Source of the DNA: Flavobacterium sp. SUN052
GTDB taxonomy: Bacteria; Bacteroidota; Bacteroidia; Flavobacteriales; Flavobacteriaceae
DNA: 64,000 nucleotides
Assembly: GCF_028867935.1 (NCBI RefSeq)
Contig: NZ_JAPQNS010000007.1
Location: 124,001 to 188,000 of the forward strand
Direction: 5' to 3'
A program made the translations under genes and the position numbers. Under the pieces are notes generated by a model that was not told the DNA's origin, did no database searches, and saw only the letters and a list, made by a program, of their open reading frames with translations. This document shows positions 36,405 to 46,340 of the stretch, one piece after another; the stretch's first letter is position 1; the number at the start of each line of letters is the position of its first letter.

Positions 36405-36800
36405 ATGATTGAGCAACTGGATATTCTGAAACAGCAGGCCCTCACACGGGGTGAGATGTTGCGGGGTAGCCTGGGGGTTATTCAGGGGGCAGCCGGCTTG
36501 CTGCCCTTTGCCGATTCGGACGAAGAACGCGAACAGATGCTGGAAATGCTCCAGCGCAATATGCAGGAAACCGTGCGGCTCATTACCGATCTGCTGGATT
36601 TTTCACGACTTGAAACAGGACAGCATCAGATTCAGGTTTCCCCCTTCGATGCGGCCGAGCTACTTCGCAAACTGGGCGAGAACGTCCGACCGCTGGTCGA
36701 ACGAAAGGGGCTCTACTTAAACCTCTCGGGGGTTGATAGTTTGCCCGTTGAAGGCGATTCACTCAACATATTCAGGATTGCTCAGAACCTCTACCGCTAG
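36405..36800 (+). pseudogene. Decayed histidine kinase fragment (HisKA region)
   Basis: The 131-residue frame resembles the dimerisation part of a sensor kinase: RGSLGVIQGAAGLLPF, then MLEMLQRNMQETVRLITDLLDFSRLETGQ. In relatives the RGSLGVI stretch is preceded by the phospho-accepting His in a LHDLRGSLG context; here it reads EMLRGSLG, so the His is gone. The C-terminus stops at RIAQNLYR just where the ATPase N-box (QNLLLNALKY-like) should continue. No sensor, receiver or complete ATPase part is present. It is best seen as a remnant, though a dominant-negative dimerisation partner cannot be excluded. It converges with the hybrid sensor gene. Confidence 0.65.
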
Positions 36801-36832
36801 CAAGCACTAGGTGTTTCATAACCAGACGAGTC

Positions 36833-39754
36833 CTAAACCAGCTGATTAACAAACTCGGTGGGGGTCATTTGGTATTGCTCTTTAAAGCACTGCCCAAAAT
36901 ACGTAACACTTTCGAAACCAACCGAATAGCTCGTTTCCGTAATCGATTTTCCGGCCTTCAGCAATTCACCCGCCCGTCGAAGTCGGTAAGCTCGAATCAG
37001 CGCATTGGGCGACAGTTGAATCTTACTCTGGAGTTTGCGATAGAGTGTTTTACGGTCCATCGCCAACTGATCGGCCAGCCATTCCACGCCTACGTGCGCA
37101 TTGTCCAGGTGCGTTTCCAGTAACGTGTATACCCGCTCCAGAAATGGATCAATTGTTGGAGCCGATGCTGGAACGGCCACAGCACCAGGTTGTTCCAGTT
37201 GCTGCCGAAACGAACGCTGTATGTTTTGCTGACGAGTAATCAGGTTGGCTAGTCGAAGCCGCAACTCAACTAAGTCAAAGGGCTTTACCAGGTAGTCGTC
37301 GGCACCCTGTTTAAGCCCCTCTAACTGACTGTCGTGAGCGCTTCGGGCGGTGAGTAGCACAACTGCAATATGATCGGTTGTGGGCGTAGTTTTAATCAGG
37401 CTGGTTAGCTGAAAACCGTCCATTCCGGGGAGCATCACATCGGAGATCACCACGTCGGGCAGGTGCTGTTGCACTTGCTCCCATCCCTGTTGACCATCTG
37501 AGGCAGTCAACACCCGGTAACGGGCACCTACTTCGTCAGCCATGAACGCCCGTAACTCGTCGTTATCTTCTACGATCAAAATCAACGCCCGTGCATCCTC
37601 CATACTGTCTGGTAATGCATTCTCAGGCAAGTCGCGCTGCGGAGAAAACAGCGGGATAACTGAAACGGGAATCGGCGGTGTCGCTTCGGAACGTTCGTCG
37701 GTCTGTGAGGCCACTGTTGTAGGGAGGCAAACTGTAAACGTACTCCCCTCTCCCGCTCGGCTATCAACTGTTACACTACCTTTCATCAGGTCAGTCAGTT
37801 CGCGCACAAGGGCTAGCCCGACTCCGGTTCCTTCAAAAGCGCGGGTTGTCTTGTCGTCGACCTGAACGAACCGGTCGAAGATCAATTTCAGCTTGTCATC
37901 TGCAATCCCAATACCGGTATCGCTCACCACCAGTTGAACCTGAGCGGGTTCGAGCTTTACCTGCACGCTCACCCGCCCACCCGGCAGTGTGAATTTCAGG
38001 GCATTGGCTAGCAGATTATACACAATTTTACCCCATTTATCGGTGTCCATCAGGTAGCTGGCCTCCTCGCCATCGACAGACTGTGTCAGCTCGATTTGGC
38101 TGGCCTGAGCCGTCGATTCAAACAGCTCTACCAGCTGGGTTGTAAACCGCCCCAGTTGAACAGGCTTGAGTGATACATTCATGTGGCCATCTTCGAGCCG
38201 GGCAATATCCAGTAGTTGGTTCACCTGATTGAGCAGGTGCCGGGCATTACGGTCAACCGTCTGGAGGGGACTCTGGATCGATGCGGGCAGTATGGGGGAT
38301 TCAAGAATTTTTTCGACTGGCGAAATAATCAGGGTAAGGGGTGTTCTGAATTCGTGAGTCAGGTTGGTTACGAAGCGCGACCGTGCCTGATTCAGTTCGT
38401 TGAGCCGGTTGGCCTGCTGGCGAAGCTCCTGGGTGGGCTCGGCCACCTGCTGCTCCAGCTCTTCATTCTGGCGGGCCAGTTGCCGGTTCACCCAGCCATG
38501 TTCCAGCGCCAGCCGTAGCGACAGGGTAAGCGGGATACATAAAAAGGCTGCGAGAAACAGGCCATGATAGAGCCATTCGTTGCCAAAAAACGGAACCCCT
38601 ACTGTGGTCAGTATTGAGTAAAGAAACCAGATCCCTACATTGACCAGCACACCCGCTAACACCGTTTTTGCCCCTAACTGCCCGCGCCGGGTTGCCACCA
38701 CCGCAATACGAACCAGTTCGAGAGGCAAATAGTACGTCACGAACGGATATAACACGTCTAAGGGGCCGGGGAGGTGTGTAAACCGAAGTACAATACTGAT
38801 AATGGCCAGCCAGAACAGCCACCCTTTTCGAAGATTAAACAGGCTATAGAACGTCAGCAACGAAACTGCTGGTATCCAGGCATCAATCATAGCCCCATAA
38901 TACAGCAGCGTTCGTGTAGACATGGAGTGGCTAAAATCGACGGTAGCTTTGGCAACAAACGTGAGACAAAGCAGCAGATACATGGTAGCCGCAAAGAGGT
39001 TAGCCTGTTGTTTTCGGTAGGCGATAAACAGGCTCAGGTGCAGAATAAACAGAATAAAAGCGATTCCTACCTTGATCGTATCGGAATAAGCGGCCTGTAA
39101 CGTCAATTGCCGAATGGCCGGAATGGCTGTCGATGGGAACAGAATAAATTCCACGGCAGCGGCATCCCAGTGGAGATACTGCTTGGAATAATCAAGACCG
39201 GGCTGGTAAGCGTATCGCACCGCTAACAGATGACTCGTTCCTGGGCGCAGGGGCAGACTGTAGGCAGCGCAGGGGTTATAAGCACGTACACTGTCAGGCT
39301 GGTTACTGATTGTTCCGAACCGATATAGTAGTTGCCCATCCAGATAGATTTCCGACGCGACTGACTGATACACATAAGCCATAACGGGCGGCAGCGCAGC
39401 GCCGGTAGTCAGGTGTAGCCGCAGCCAGCCAACACCCGCCCGCTGAAACTGCGGCAGATCGCCTAGCTGTTGTGTTGGATCAACCGAAGTCCACTGGCTA
39501 TCGTCGAGCTGGGGGCTAGCTCCGTCGGGCAGGTCGCCGGGCCAAAACCGCCACCCCTGATTTAGGTAAACACCATCGGTCCGAACGCTGTCTAACTGAA
39601 ACGATACGGGTGACGATTGACCGTTACTGCTGAAACTGATAAGCAGAAAGAGAAAGCTACTGACGAATTGGGGCCATCCAGATAGAATTGATCCACCCAA
39701 CTGATGCTGGATTACCTTTTGCCGTCGGCGGTAAGATGTGAACAGTAATGTCAT
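36833..39754 (-). CDS. Hybrid sensor: DISM-like sensor, 7TM, kinase, receiver, AraC output
   Basis: The 973-residue protein has a signal or first helix (about 28-45), an extracytoplasmic beta-rich domain (about 46-205) with GVYLNQGWRFWPG and YVYQSVASEIYLDG as in 7TMR-DISM extracellular domains, then about seven membrane helices (210-410). A coiled segment leads to HisKA with HEFRTPLTL (His near 465) and an ATPase domain with DTGIGIADDKL and GTGVGLALVREL. A receiver domain has SDVMLPGMDG (Asp near 770) and ends with a conserved Lys in YLVKPFD. The C-terminal AraC DNA-binding domain spans about 870-973 (ITETSYSVGFESVTYFGQCFK). It senses an outside ligand and controls transcription in one chain. 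Confidence 0.92.
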   Translation of the reverse strand: MTLLFTSYRRRQKVIQHQLGGSILSGWPQFVSSFLFLLISFSSNGQSSPVSFQLDSVRTDGVYLNQGWRFWPGDLPDGASPQLDDSQWTSVDPTQQLGDLPQFQRAGVGWLRLHLTTGAALPPVMAYVYQSVASEIYLDGQLLYRFGTISNQPDSVRAYNPCAAYSLPLRPGTSHLLAVRYAYQPGLDYSKQYLHWDAAAVEFILFPSTAIPAIRQLTLQAAYSDTIKVGIAFILFILHLSLFIAYRKQQANLFAATMYLLLCLTFVAKATVDFSHSMSTRTLLYYGAMIDAWIPAVSLLTFYSLFNLRKGWLFWLAIISIVLRFTHLPGPLDVLYPFVTYYLPLELVRIAVVATRRGQLGAKTVLAGVLVNVGIWFLYSILTTVGVPFFGNEWLYHGLFLAAFLCIPLTLSLRLALEHGWVNRQLARQNEELEQQVAEPTQELRQQANRLNELNQARSRFVTNLTHEFRTPLTLIISPVEKILESPILPASIQSPLQTVDRNARHLLNQVNQLLDIARLEDGHMNVSLKPVQLGRFTTQLVELFESTAQASQIELTQSVDGEEASYLMDTDKWGKIVYNLLANALKFTLPGGRVSVQVKLEPAQVQLVVSDTGIGIADDKLKLIFDRFVQVDDKTTRAFEGTGVGLALVRELTDLMKGSVTVDSRAGEGSTFTVCLPTTVASQTDERSEATPPIPVSVIPLFSPQRDLPENALPDSMEDARALILIVEDNDELRAFMADEVGARYRVLTASDGQQGWEQVQQHLPDVVISDVMLPGMDGFQLTSLIKTTPTTDHIAVVLLTARSAHDSQLEGLKQGADDYLVKPFDLVELRLRLANLITRQQNIQRSFRQQLEQPGAVAVPASAPTIDPFLERVYTLLETHLDNAHVGVEWLADQLAMDRKTLYRKLQSKIQLSPNALIRAYRLRRAGELLKAGKSITETSYSVGFESVTYFGQCFKEQYQMTPTEFVNQLV

Positions 39755-40048
39755 CTATGAATGCATATCATTCGGTAAGATACAGACAAACAGCTACATA
39801 AAACACTGGCAACTCGGTCAGTACTCACCCAATAAATAAATAGCCAGACCAACCTTGCCTGACAGAATGGTAAGAAACTCAGGATTCCCCCTGAAAACCA
39901 CTTCGGTTTACCGCTTGCTCAGTCTTCCCCCCACAATGCCCCAAAATTGATACTGTTTGCCCCAAAAGTTTGATTCCTTCCGCGGCAAAAGACCGACTAT
40001 TGCTTTGACGATGCCTTACAACTTTTCTTCTTTTAAACATTACCACGT
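39755..40048. other. Intergenic region, no gene seen
   Basis: About 290 bases separate the divergent sensor and hydrolase genes. Promoters for both must be here, but no confident box pair was found. The sequence has no hairpin or repeat words like those elsewhere in the window. Confidence 0.5.
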
Positions 40049-42202
40049 ATGTTTCCTCATGTAAATCCTAAAACAGGCCCTGGCAACCTCGGTGATTTTA
40101 AGTTTCCCCAAAAACCGTTTTTTGTCGCATTACAACCGCACCCCGAACTAGATCGCAGTACGCCAACTGATCATTGGTGGATGCACGAAGCTACTCCGGC
40201 TGGCATTAACGAACGTATAAAGGAGGGCTACAGACTGTTCCGTTTGAAAGCAGACCCACTAAAGCCGGGTATTTTCTGCGCTCTGTTCGTTCGGAATGGG
40301 GGGCCTTACGAGCGTGCCGGTGCCGATTGGGAACTTGATCTAACCGAAGAACAAGTGCAGCAGCGGGCCAAAAATCCAAAAATCCGAATCATCAGCATCT
40401 GCCCCATTGTAAGCGGTCTTACGGTTCAGTACGGGATTGTTTTTATCGCCAATACGCTTGCCCAACACCGCCCCTATAAAGTTCTGACGGGGGTTGATAA
40501 ACTGTCGGATATTGTAACGCAGGCTCAGGCGTTTGGCGGTCGAATTGTCGATCTAGCTACGGCCACCACTGTTCATACTCAAACAAAACCGCTTCCGATA
40601 ACCCTGCACCGCGTTACGTACTCGGCGGTAATCACCCAAAACACGCCTGAAGAAACTATCACGCAATGGGCAGGGCGGGCCACGTTGACCGACCTGAGCA
40701 TTCTGATTGCCACTAAAAACATACAGGAAAACCAGCCAGTCAGGTTGGTGGCCATCGCCCCCGCACTCGCTTCTGCTGGCAAGGAAACGTTCGATTATGT
40801 CCTCGAAACACGCCCAGTCGACCAGATGAACTGGTTTTTGGACGGCCTGACGTTTACGCAACTCGACGATCCCGACCACCTGATTCACGTTACCCGTCGG
40901 TTGAGAGCAAGACCCATTCACCTGGTCCGAAATGCGGACACGGGTCGTTACACGGTTTGCCTGATCGACAATGGTCCCCTGGATATGCAGGGCAAAAGCA
41001 CCTCACCTGCCTACGATGCTCTGGATAAGGTCGTTCTGCAAACGCTGAAAAACTACGGTATTCCCGGTTGTGCGCTGGCCGTTGCCGCCAACGGAAAGCT
41101 GGTCCACGCCAAAGGATATGGCTGCTCTGACTTCGCTAATCAACGGGCAACCACCCCCGACACCCTGTTACGGTTGGCCAGTGTTTCCAAACCGATCACG
41201 GCTATGGCTGTCCTTCGCTTAATTCAGGATGGGGCCAAGCTACCCGATAAGAAAACGCTGTTTAGTTTAGACAGTAAGGTATTTGGCCAATTGTTTGCCG
41301 CATCGACAGGCACGGATGACCAGAAAAAACTTAACGCCATCACCGTCCGTCATCTGCTCGAACATCGAACAGGCTTCCATGACGATCTGGCTTGGATTAC
41401 CGACCCCCAACAGGCACTCGATCATAAACAGCCGGTCGTAAACACGCCGGGCACTGTTTCGGCCTACAAAAACAGCCATTACCATCTGTTAGGATTGATT
41501 ATCAAGATGGTATCGGGAAGTTTATACGAACCATACGTTTGGGAAAAACTCCTGAAACCACTGGGCATTAAACGGATGGGTATGACGGGTACGTTTACGG
41601 CCGGGCAACCGCTTGTTGAAGCGAAGTATTATAGCCAGATGAGTTCGTTTAACCGGATTCAGAATTGGGCCAAGCCCAACGAACGCCAGGAAGGTGGCGA
41701 TGTGGGCAGTTGGGTTAAAAGCCCCATTGAACGGCAAGCGGCTTCTGTTTGGGCCGCTTCGCCCATCGATATAGTCCGGCTCATGGCTTCGGTCGATGGT
41801 TCCAGGGCTGGCGCACGGGTGCTCGACCAGACCCGTTTCGACCTCATTGCCACTGGAGCCTCAGCCTCCGCCGATAATGCCTATTATGGACTGGGTTTCA
41901 ACGTGGTTAAGGGTGTAGGCACGAGCGTTTATCTGGACCACAACGGATACTTGCCTGGTTCAACCTGCGCATATTTGGTTCGCCGGGCCGACGGCCTGAC
42001 GTTCTGCTGGTCCATTAACGGTGATTCAACACGGGTTTTTGAAACGGAAGCCGGGAAGAAAACCGACCAGGTTATCGGCCTGATTCCGGGACAGACGGAG
42101 GCTATCTGGGCTATACAGGGGGCAATCAGTAATGAACTCGATAAATTACCCCATCCCTGGCCGGGTCAGGAAAGCGATTTATTTCCATCCTTCGGATTGT
42201 AG
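40049..42202 (+). CDS. Class C beta-lactamase-fold serine hydrolase with extra N-terminal region
   Basis: The protein has 717 residues. The C-terminal ~390 are a CubicO/class C type hydrolase: SVSK at 378-381 (Ser378 nucleophile, Lys381), YKN at 473-475 and HNG at 631-633 in place of KTG. Family members are esterases, peptidases or beta-lactamases. The first ~330 residues are unusual: Trp, Tyr and Asp-rich units with repeated patterns (FCALFVRNGG, ...YGIVFI, ...FTQLDDPDHLIHVTRRL), perhaps a beta-propeller-like or substrate-binding part as in fungal polyglycine hydrolases. No signal peptide is visible, which is odd for such enzymes. The substrate is unknown. Confidence 0.8.
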   Translation: MFPHVNPKTGPGNLGDFKFPQKPFFVALQPHPELDRSTPTDHWWMHEATPAGINERIKEGYRLFRLKADPLKPGIFCALFVRNGGPYERAGADWELDLTEEQVQQRAKNPKIRIISICPIVSGLTVQYGIVFIANTLAQHRPYKVLTGVDKLSDIVTQAQAFGGRIVDLATATTVHTQTKPLPITLHRVTYSAVITQNTPEETITQWAGRATLTDLSILIATKNIQENQPVRLVAIAPALASAGKETFDYVLETRPVDQMNWFLDGLTFTQLDDPDHLIHVTRRLRARPIHLVRNADTGRYTVCLIDNGPLDMQGKSTSPAYDALDKVVLQTLKNYGIPGCALAVAANGKLVHAKGYGCSDFANQRATTPDTLLRLASVSKPITAMAVLRLIQDGAKLPDKKTLFSLDSKVFGQLFAASTGTDDQKKLNAITVRHLLEHRTGFHDDLAWITDPQQALDHKQPVVNTPGTVSAYKNSHYHLLGLIIKMVSGSLYEPYVWEKLLKPLGIKRMGMTGTFTAGQPLVEAKYYSQMSSFNRIQNWAKPNERQEGGDVGSWVKSPIERQAASVWAASPIDIVRLMASVDGSRAGARVLDQTRFDLIATGASASADNAYYGLGFNVVKGVGTSVYLDHNGYLPGSTCAYLVRRADGLTFCWSINGDSTRVFETEAGKKTDQVIGLIPGQTEAIWAIQGAISNELDKLPHPWPGQESDLFPSFGL

Positions 42203-42391
42203 TAATGGCTCTCATACATTTATCCGATTGCGGAGAGTCGCTATTGACCGTAGGTTTGGTGGAGGGACGAGGTATGCCTTTTTAACCCAAAAAGCTCCCC
42301 TAAATCGCCCCAGACACGCCCCCACCGCCCTGGCAAATTGAGTTCTGTACGTTTTTTCGCTCATTCCACATTTACACAATTAGTTATCGGT

Positions 42392-42775
42392 ATGGTACCT
42401 GGAAACTCAACGTCCTCAGTAGAATTTATCCGGTGCGATGGCCAGATGATTGCCCGCGAGGCCATCGTCTGGCTCGAAGGTGACTGCAACTACACCCGTA
42501 TTCATCAGTGCAGCCAGCCCACCAAAATGTCGGCCCGAACGCTCAAATGGTACGAAAGTTTATTGGCCAATTTCATCCGCATCCGGCGCGGAGCCATGGT
42601 CAACCCGGCTCATATTCAAGCTATTCACCGGGCAGACGATCAGCCCGGTGGGCTAAAACTGCTGTTGAGTAATGGAGAAGCGCTTGATGTGGCTCGCCGA
42701 CGGTTAGCCGGTGTTCGCCAGCAATTAAAGGCCGAAGGATTCGGTAAGGCCAACCCTTCGAGGCTTACGCATTAA
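42392..42775 (+). CDS. LytTR-domain regulator heading the secreted-fibre run
   Basis: Start placed at the ATG 42392 (MVPGNSTSSVEF, 127 residues); a longer frame opens with a TTG. Nearly the whole protein is a LytTR DNA-binding domain: AIVWLEGDCNYTRIHQ, FIRIRRGAMVNPAHI and ALDVARRRLAGVR. No receiver or membrane part is attached. It ends only 20 bases before the first fibre-like gene, so it could be cotranscribed and act as an autoregulator of the run. Confidence 0.82.
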   Translation: MVPGNSTSSVEFIRCDGQMIAREAIVWLEGDCNYTRIHQCSQPTKMSARTLKWYESLLANFIRIRRGAMVNPAHIQAIHRADDQPGGLKLLLSNGEALDVARRRLAGVRQQLKAEGFGKANPSRLTH

Positions 42776-42795
42776 CAGGACTTATCCACTCTTCT

Positions 42796-44427
42796 ATGAA
42801 ACCTCAACGTTATTTGATAGTGACTATTGGTGTATTGTTAACCCTGACAACACAGCTTTTTGCTCAGATGGGGTTCAACACCCCAGCAAGTGTCACGCCC
42901 CGGCAGGACATCGAAATGTACAGCCGTAACAGTTTTCTTTGGCAACAGAAATACACGGTAACTACCGACCCCGTTCGAGCAACGTATATACTGAGCTGCG
43001 TAACGAATCCCACGGGTTTAGGTGCGACCGCTGGTATCCTGCTTGATCCCGGGGGGTTTTCTAATTACACACCTAATCTCAACTGTACGCAGGAGATTAC
43101 TGCCCCCGTCTTTTCAACATCAATAGGTTATGAGTTGACGTTCACCTTTTTAGACACCGAAGCCAATGGCGATTCGGTTATTATTCGGGATGGTAATGGG
43201 GGGCGCATTGCCTTTTCGGGATCGACGACACCACCCGTTTTTGTGGTGGGCGGGTCTCGGTTCTTTGTCACGTTTAAATCGGATGGCGACAGCAACGTGG
43301 GCGCGGGCTTTCAGTTACGCTGGCGACAGGTCACGGCCGACGAGGGAGTTCGCTTCGGTAATTCGGTTCAGTTCGACGCTGCCAAAGGAGCATTGATAGC
43401 GGGTTTCCCTTACGTCGGTGCGCTGGAAAAAGCGGGCTTTGGTGCCATCATGTTAGGCAGAGGTTGCCTTGCACCTGGCGAATCGGGCATAGCAGCGGGA
43501 TTCCGTAGCGAAGCCAGTGGCGATTACTCCGTGGCCCTGGGTAGCAACAATATAGCGTCTGGCGAGCGATCGATGGCCATGGGTGGCTCAATCAATACGG
43601 CCAGCGGGGTTAATGCCATAGCAATTGGGTTCTACAATGAAGCAACAAATGCTGCCTCCTGGGCATTTGGCACGGGTAACCGGGTTAGTGGTTACGAATC
43701 CATGGGACTAGGAACTGGCAACATCGTTAGCGGTCTTAATACAATGGCCTTTGGCAATTCCAACGATGCAGCGGGGGAGTTATCAACTGCCATCGGGTAT
43801 AACACGGAAGCTACCGGAGATTTGTCTATGACACTGGGTAATTACGCGTTAACGAATGGCTTCCGCGGTGCAATGGTTATGGGCGATGCCAGCCACCCAT
43901 TTATAAAACCCACCAGCACATTGGCCAACCAGTTTACATCCCGCTTTTCAGGAGGCTACCGACTCTTTTCGAATGAAGCGTTAACCATTGGTGTTCAAAT
44001 AGTTCCTGGTGGCAATGCATGGTCAGCCATTTCTGACTCGACTAAAAAAGAGCGGTTCCTCCCGCTGAATCATACCGATCTGCTGGCTAACATTCGCTCG
44101 CTCAAACTGGGCACCTGGAACTACAAAGGCCAGCGGGATCAACGGCACTACGGCCCGATGGCTCAGGATTTCTTCGCCCGCTTCGGTCACGATGCCCTGG
44201 GTGTGATTGGTTGCGATACACTGATCAACAGTCACGATTTTACCGCCATAACCTTGAGCGGAGTACAGGCTCTAGTGCTGGAGAATGAGCAGCTGAAAGC
44301 ACAGATCAGGCAACTTAACAGCGACCATACGAAAGTAACGGCCCGACTAGATGCCCTCGAACGACGTGTATTAATTCAACCAGCCCCCCGTACTACCCTT
44401 GTAAACCGCCGGAAACGAATACACTAA
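42796..44427 (+). CDS. Secreted fibre-like protein: CUB-like, head repeats, S74 domain
   Basis: The 543-residue protein has a signal peptide ending near LFAQ (residue 24). Residues ~26-66 form a conserved N-terminal segment (GFNTPASVTPRQDIEMYSRN). Residues ~68-176 look like a CUB domain: paired Cys68 and Cys97, LTFTFLDTEANGDSVIIRDG, IAFSGSTTPP and a final GFQLRW. Residues ~215-375 hold YadA-head-type repeats (SVALGSNNIASGERSMAMGG and similar), which form trimeric left-handed beta-rolls. From Ser413 (SDSTKKERF) an S74 peptidase/chaperone domain follows, ending in a coiled coil (ALVLENEQLKAQIRQL). In phage tail spikes S74 trimerises the fibre and cuts itself off at that Ser. A cell-surface adhesive fibre is the likely role. 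Confidence 0.82.
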   Translation: MKPQRYLIVTIGVLLTLTTQLFAQMGFNTPASVTPRQDIEMYSRNSFLWQQKYTVTTDPVRATYILSCVTNPTGLGATAGILLDPGGFSNYTPNLNCTQEITAPVFSTSIGYELTFTFLDTEANGDSVIIRDGNGGRIAFSGSTTPPVFVVGGSRFFVTFKSDGDSNVGAGFQLRWRQVTADEGVRFGNSVQFDAAKGALIAGFPYVGALEKAGFGAIMLGRGCLAPGESGIAAGFRSEASGDYSVALGSNNIASGERSMAMGGSINTASGVNAIAIGFYNEATNAASWAFGTGNRVSGYESMGLGTGNIVSGLNTMAFGNSNDAAGELSTAIGYNTEATGDLSMTLGNYALTNGFRGAMVMGDASHPFIKPTSTLANQFTSRFSGGYRLFSNEALTIGVQIVPGGNAWSAISDSTKKERFLPLNHTDLLANIRSLKLGTWNYKGQRDQRHYGPMAQDFFARFGHDALGVIGCDTLINSHDFTAITLSGVQALVLENEQLKAQIRQLNSDHTKVTARLDALERRVLIQPAPRTTLVNRRKRIH

Positions 44428-44461
44428 GCCCCCTTTATTTCTACCTGAATTATCTTAACTC

Positions 44462-46249
44462 ATGACACGCTCATTCAAGATTCTTGTTATTCTACTATTG
44501 GCCAGCTTATTCAGCACCGATACGTTTGCCCAGGCTGTCCGTTATGTAAAACCAACAGCCTCCGGCACCGGCGATGGTTCATCGTGGGGCAATGCCTCGG
44601 GAAACCTGCAACTGATGCTCAACAGTTCAGTGATCAACGATGAAGTCCGGGTGGCGCAGGGCCTCTACTACCCTATTCTCGACCAGGATGGCAACGTAAA
44701 CAATGGCAATCCCCGCCGACGGACGTTTACCATTCCAACGGGTATTCGGCTAAGGGGCGGATATGCGGGAACGGGAACCAATCCCAATCAGCGCCTGACG
44801 GCCCCCTCGTCGACTACTTTTTCGGGCGATATTGGGGTGGCCGGTAACTTTAGCGACAACTGTTATCATGTGGTGACGATGCCCAACGCCTTCTCCACCA
44901 TTCTCGATGGGGTGGTCATAACGGGTGGCAACGCCAATACGGCTGTTTCGGGATACGGTACCCGCGACCTTTACGGGGGCGGCATTCTGCTACTCAACCT
45001 GGCCAACGATCTGGTCACTCCCCTGCTGTTCCATGTTTTTTTGATCGACAATCGGGCCAGTAACGGAGCTGGATTGGCCAATTTCGGTGGATCGCTGGAT
45101 GGAAACACCCTCGTGCGGGTCAGCAATCCCCGCATCCAGAACTGTCTGTTCGAGAACAACGTAGCTACTCGCGACGGGGGCGGTATGTATAACACGGGCA
45201 ATGCTTCCCCTCAACTGACGAGCTGCGTATTTCGGAGAAATGTAGCCGTGCAAAACGGGGGCGGCATGAGCAACGAAAGTCCTATACTCAGCCTAACCTA
45301 TACGATCAGTCCGGTGATTACGGGCTGTACCTTCGAAAGCAACTCAGCAACCATCAGCGGGGCGGGCGTCGGCAACATTGCTGGCTCCAGAACAACAATG
45401 GATTTGCAGATTGAACGGTGTTCGTTTCTCGACAATTACGCCGATGTGGTGGGGAGTGGCCGGGGGGGCGGCCTGTACAACCGAACAGCAGGTGGTCCAC
45501 TACTGGCAACGGTCCGCAACAGCCGATTCTACAGCAACGACGCCGATATAGGCGGGGCCATTTCCAGCGTCACTACATCGACAACAACGAACGTAGGGGT
45601 AATCCTGAACAATTGTACGCTCAATGCCAATAGTGCACGGGTGGGCGGTGCCGTTTACCACCAAAACACCACCACTGTTATCGACGATATAGCCACGCTT
45701 ATACTCCAGAACACTATTTTGTGGGGTAATATAGCAACAGCCAACCTGCCGGGTATTTCAGCACTTGGCTACGTGACACCTCAGATTAACTTCTCCGATG
45801 TGCAGGGATGCGCGGGCCAAAGCTGGTGCACCAGCGGGCTACGGAATCAGGATGTAAACCCACTGCTGGGAGCCGACAATCTTACTCCTGCGTCCAACAG
45901 TCCGGTTCTCAACCTGGGGAACCCCTACAGTACCACTGCCGAAGTTGGCGCTGCCGATTTCAATGGTTCTCCCAGGATACAGGGCGGTCAAATCGATATA
46001 GGAGCTATTGAAACTGAAGTTGTGCAAACGGCTATTTCCTCTTTCTCGGCGGGCGACTGGAATGACCCTGGTGTCTGGAATTGCTTTTGTATTCCCCGGC
46101 CCGGCCTAACAGCGGTGTTGCAACACGATGTGCGGATGCCACCCAACTACACGGGTCTGGCCCAGAAAGTACAGTATGGAGCGGGCGGGAAACTGCGTTT
46201 TGCCGTGCCCAATACGCATTTGTATCTGGCCCCCAACGCATCGTTCTAA
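44462..46249 (+). CDS. Secreted right-handed beta-helix protein (choice-of-anchor Q type)
   Basis: The 595-residue protein begins with a signal peptide (ILVILLLASLFSTDTFAQ). YVKPTASGTGDGSSWGNAS is the usual opening of polymorphic beta-helix proteins. Between ~110 and ~450 recurring patterns such as NCLFENNVATRDGGGMYN and CTFESNSATISGAGVGN give the coils. ADFNGSPRIQGGQIDIGAIE near 510 is the choice-of-anchor Q motif. A C-terminal tail with WNDPGVWNCFCIP resembles the start of a G8-like or sorting-type segment but ends abruptly at PNASF. Surface display or glycan binding is inferred from architecture. Confidence 0.8.
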   Translation: MTRSFKILVILLLASLFSTDTFAQAVRYVKPTASGTGDGSSWGNASGNLQLMLNSSVINDEVRVAQGLYYPILDQDGNVNNGNPRRRTFTIPTGIRLRGGYAGTGTNPNQRLTAPSSTTFSGDIGVAGNFSDNCYHVVTMPNAFSTILDGVVITGGNANTAVSGYGTRDLYGGGILLLNLANDLVTPLLFHVFLIDNRASNGAGLANFGGSLDGNTLVRVSNPRIQNCLFENNVATRDGGGMYNTGNASPQLTSCVFRRNVAVQNGGGMSNESPILSLTYTISPVITGCTFESNSATISGAGVGNIAGSRTTMDLQIERCSFLDNYADVVGSGRGGGLYNRTAGGPLLATVRNSRFYSNDADIGGAISSVTTSTTTNVGVILNNCTLNANSARVGGAVYHQNTTTVIDDIATLILQNTILWGNIATANLPGISALGYVTPQINFSDVQGCAGQSWCTSGLRNQDVNPLLGADNLTPASNSPVLNLGNPYSTTAEVGAADFNGSPRIQGGQIDIGAIETEVVQTAISSFSAGDWNDPGVWNCFCIPRPGLTAVLQHDVRMPPNYTGLAQKVQYGAGGKLRFAVPNTHLYLAPNASF

Positions 46250-46340
46250 GAAATTAATATCATTTAGAAGTAAACGCCTTGTTACCTTGAAAGGTATCGT
46301 TACGACTAATTAGTATGAGCCACCAAACCCCATCTACCCT

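Noticed and set aside
42338..42391. TTG-initiated extension of the second LytTR protein
   Set aside because: An ATG follows at 42392 and the extension adds no recognisable part; the choice remains uncertain.
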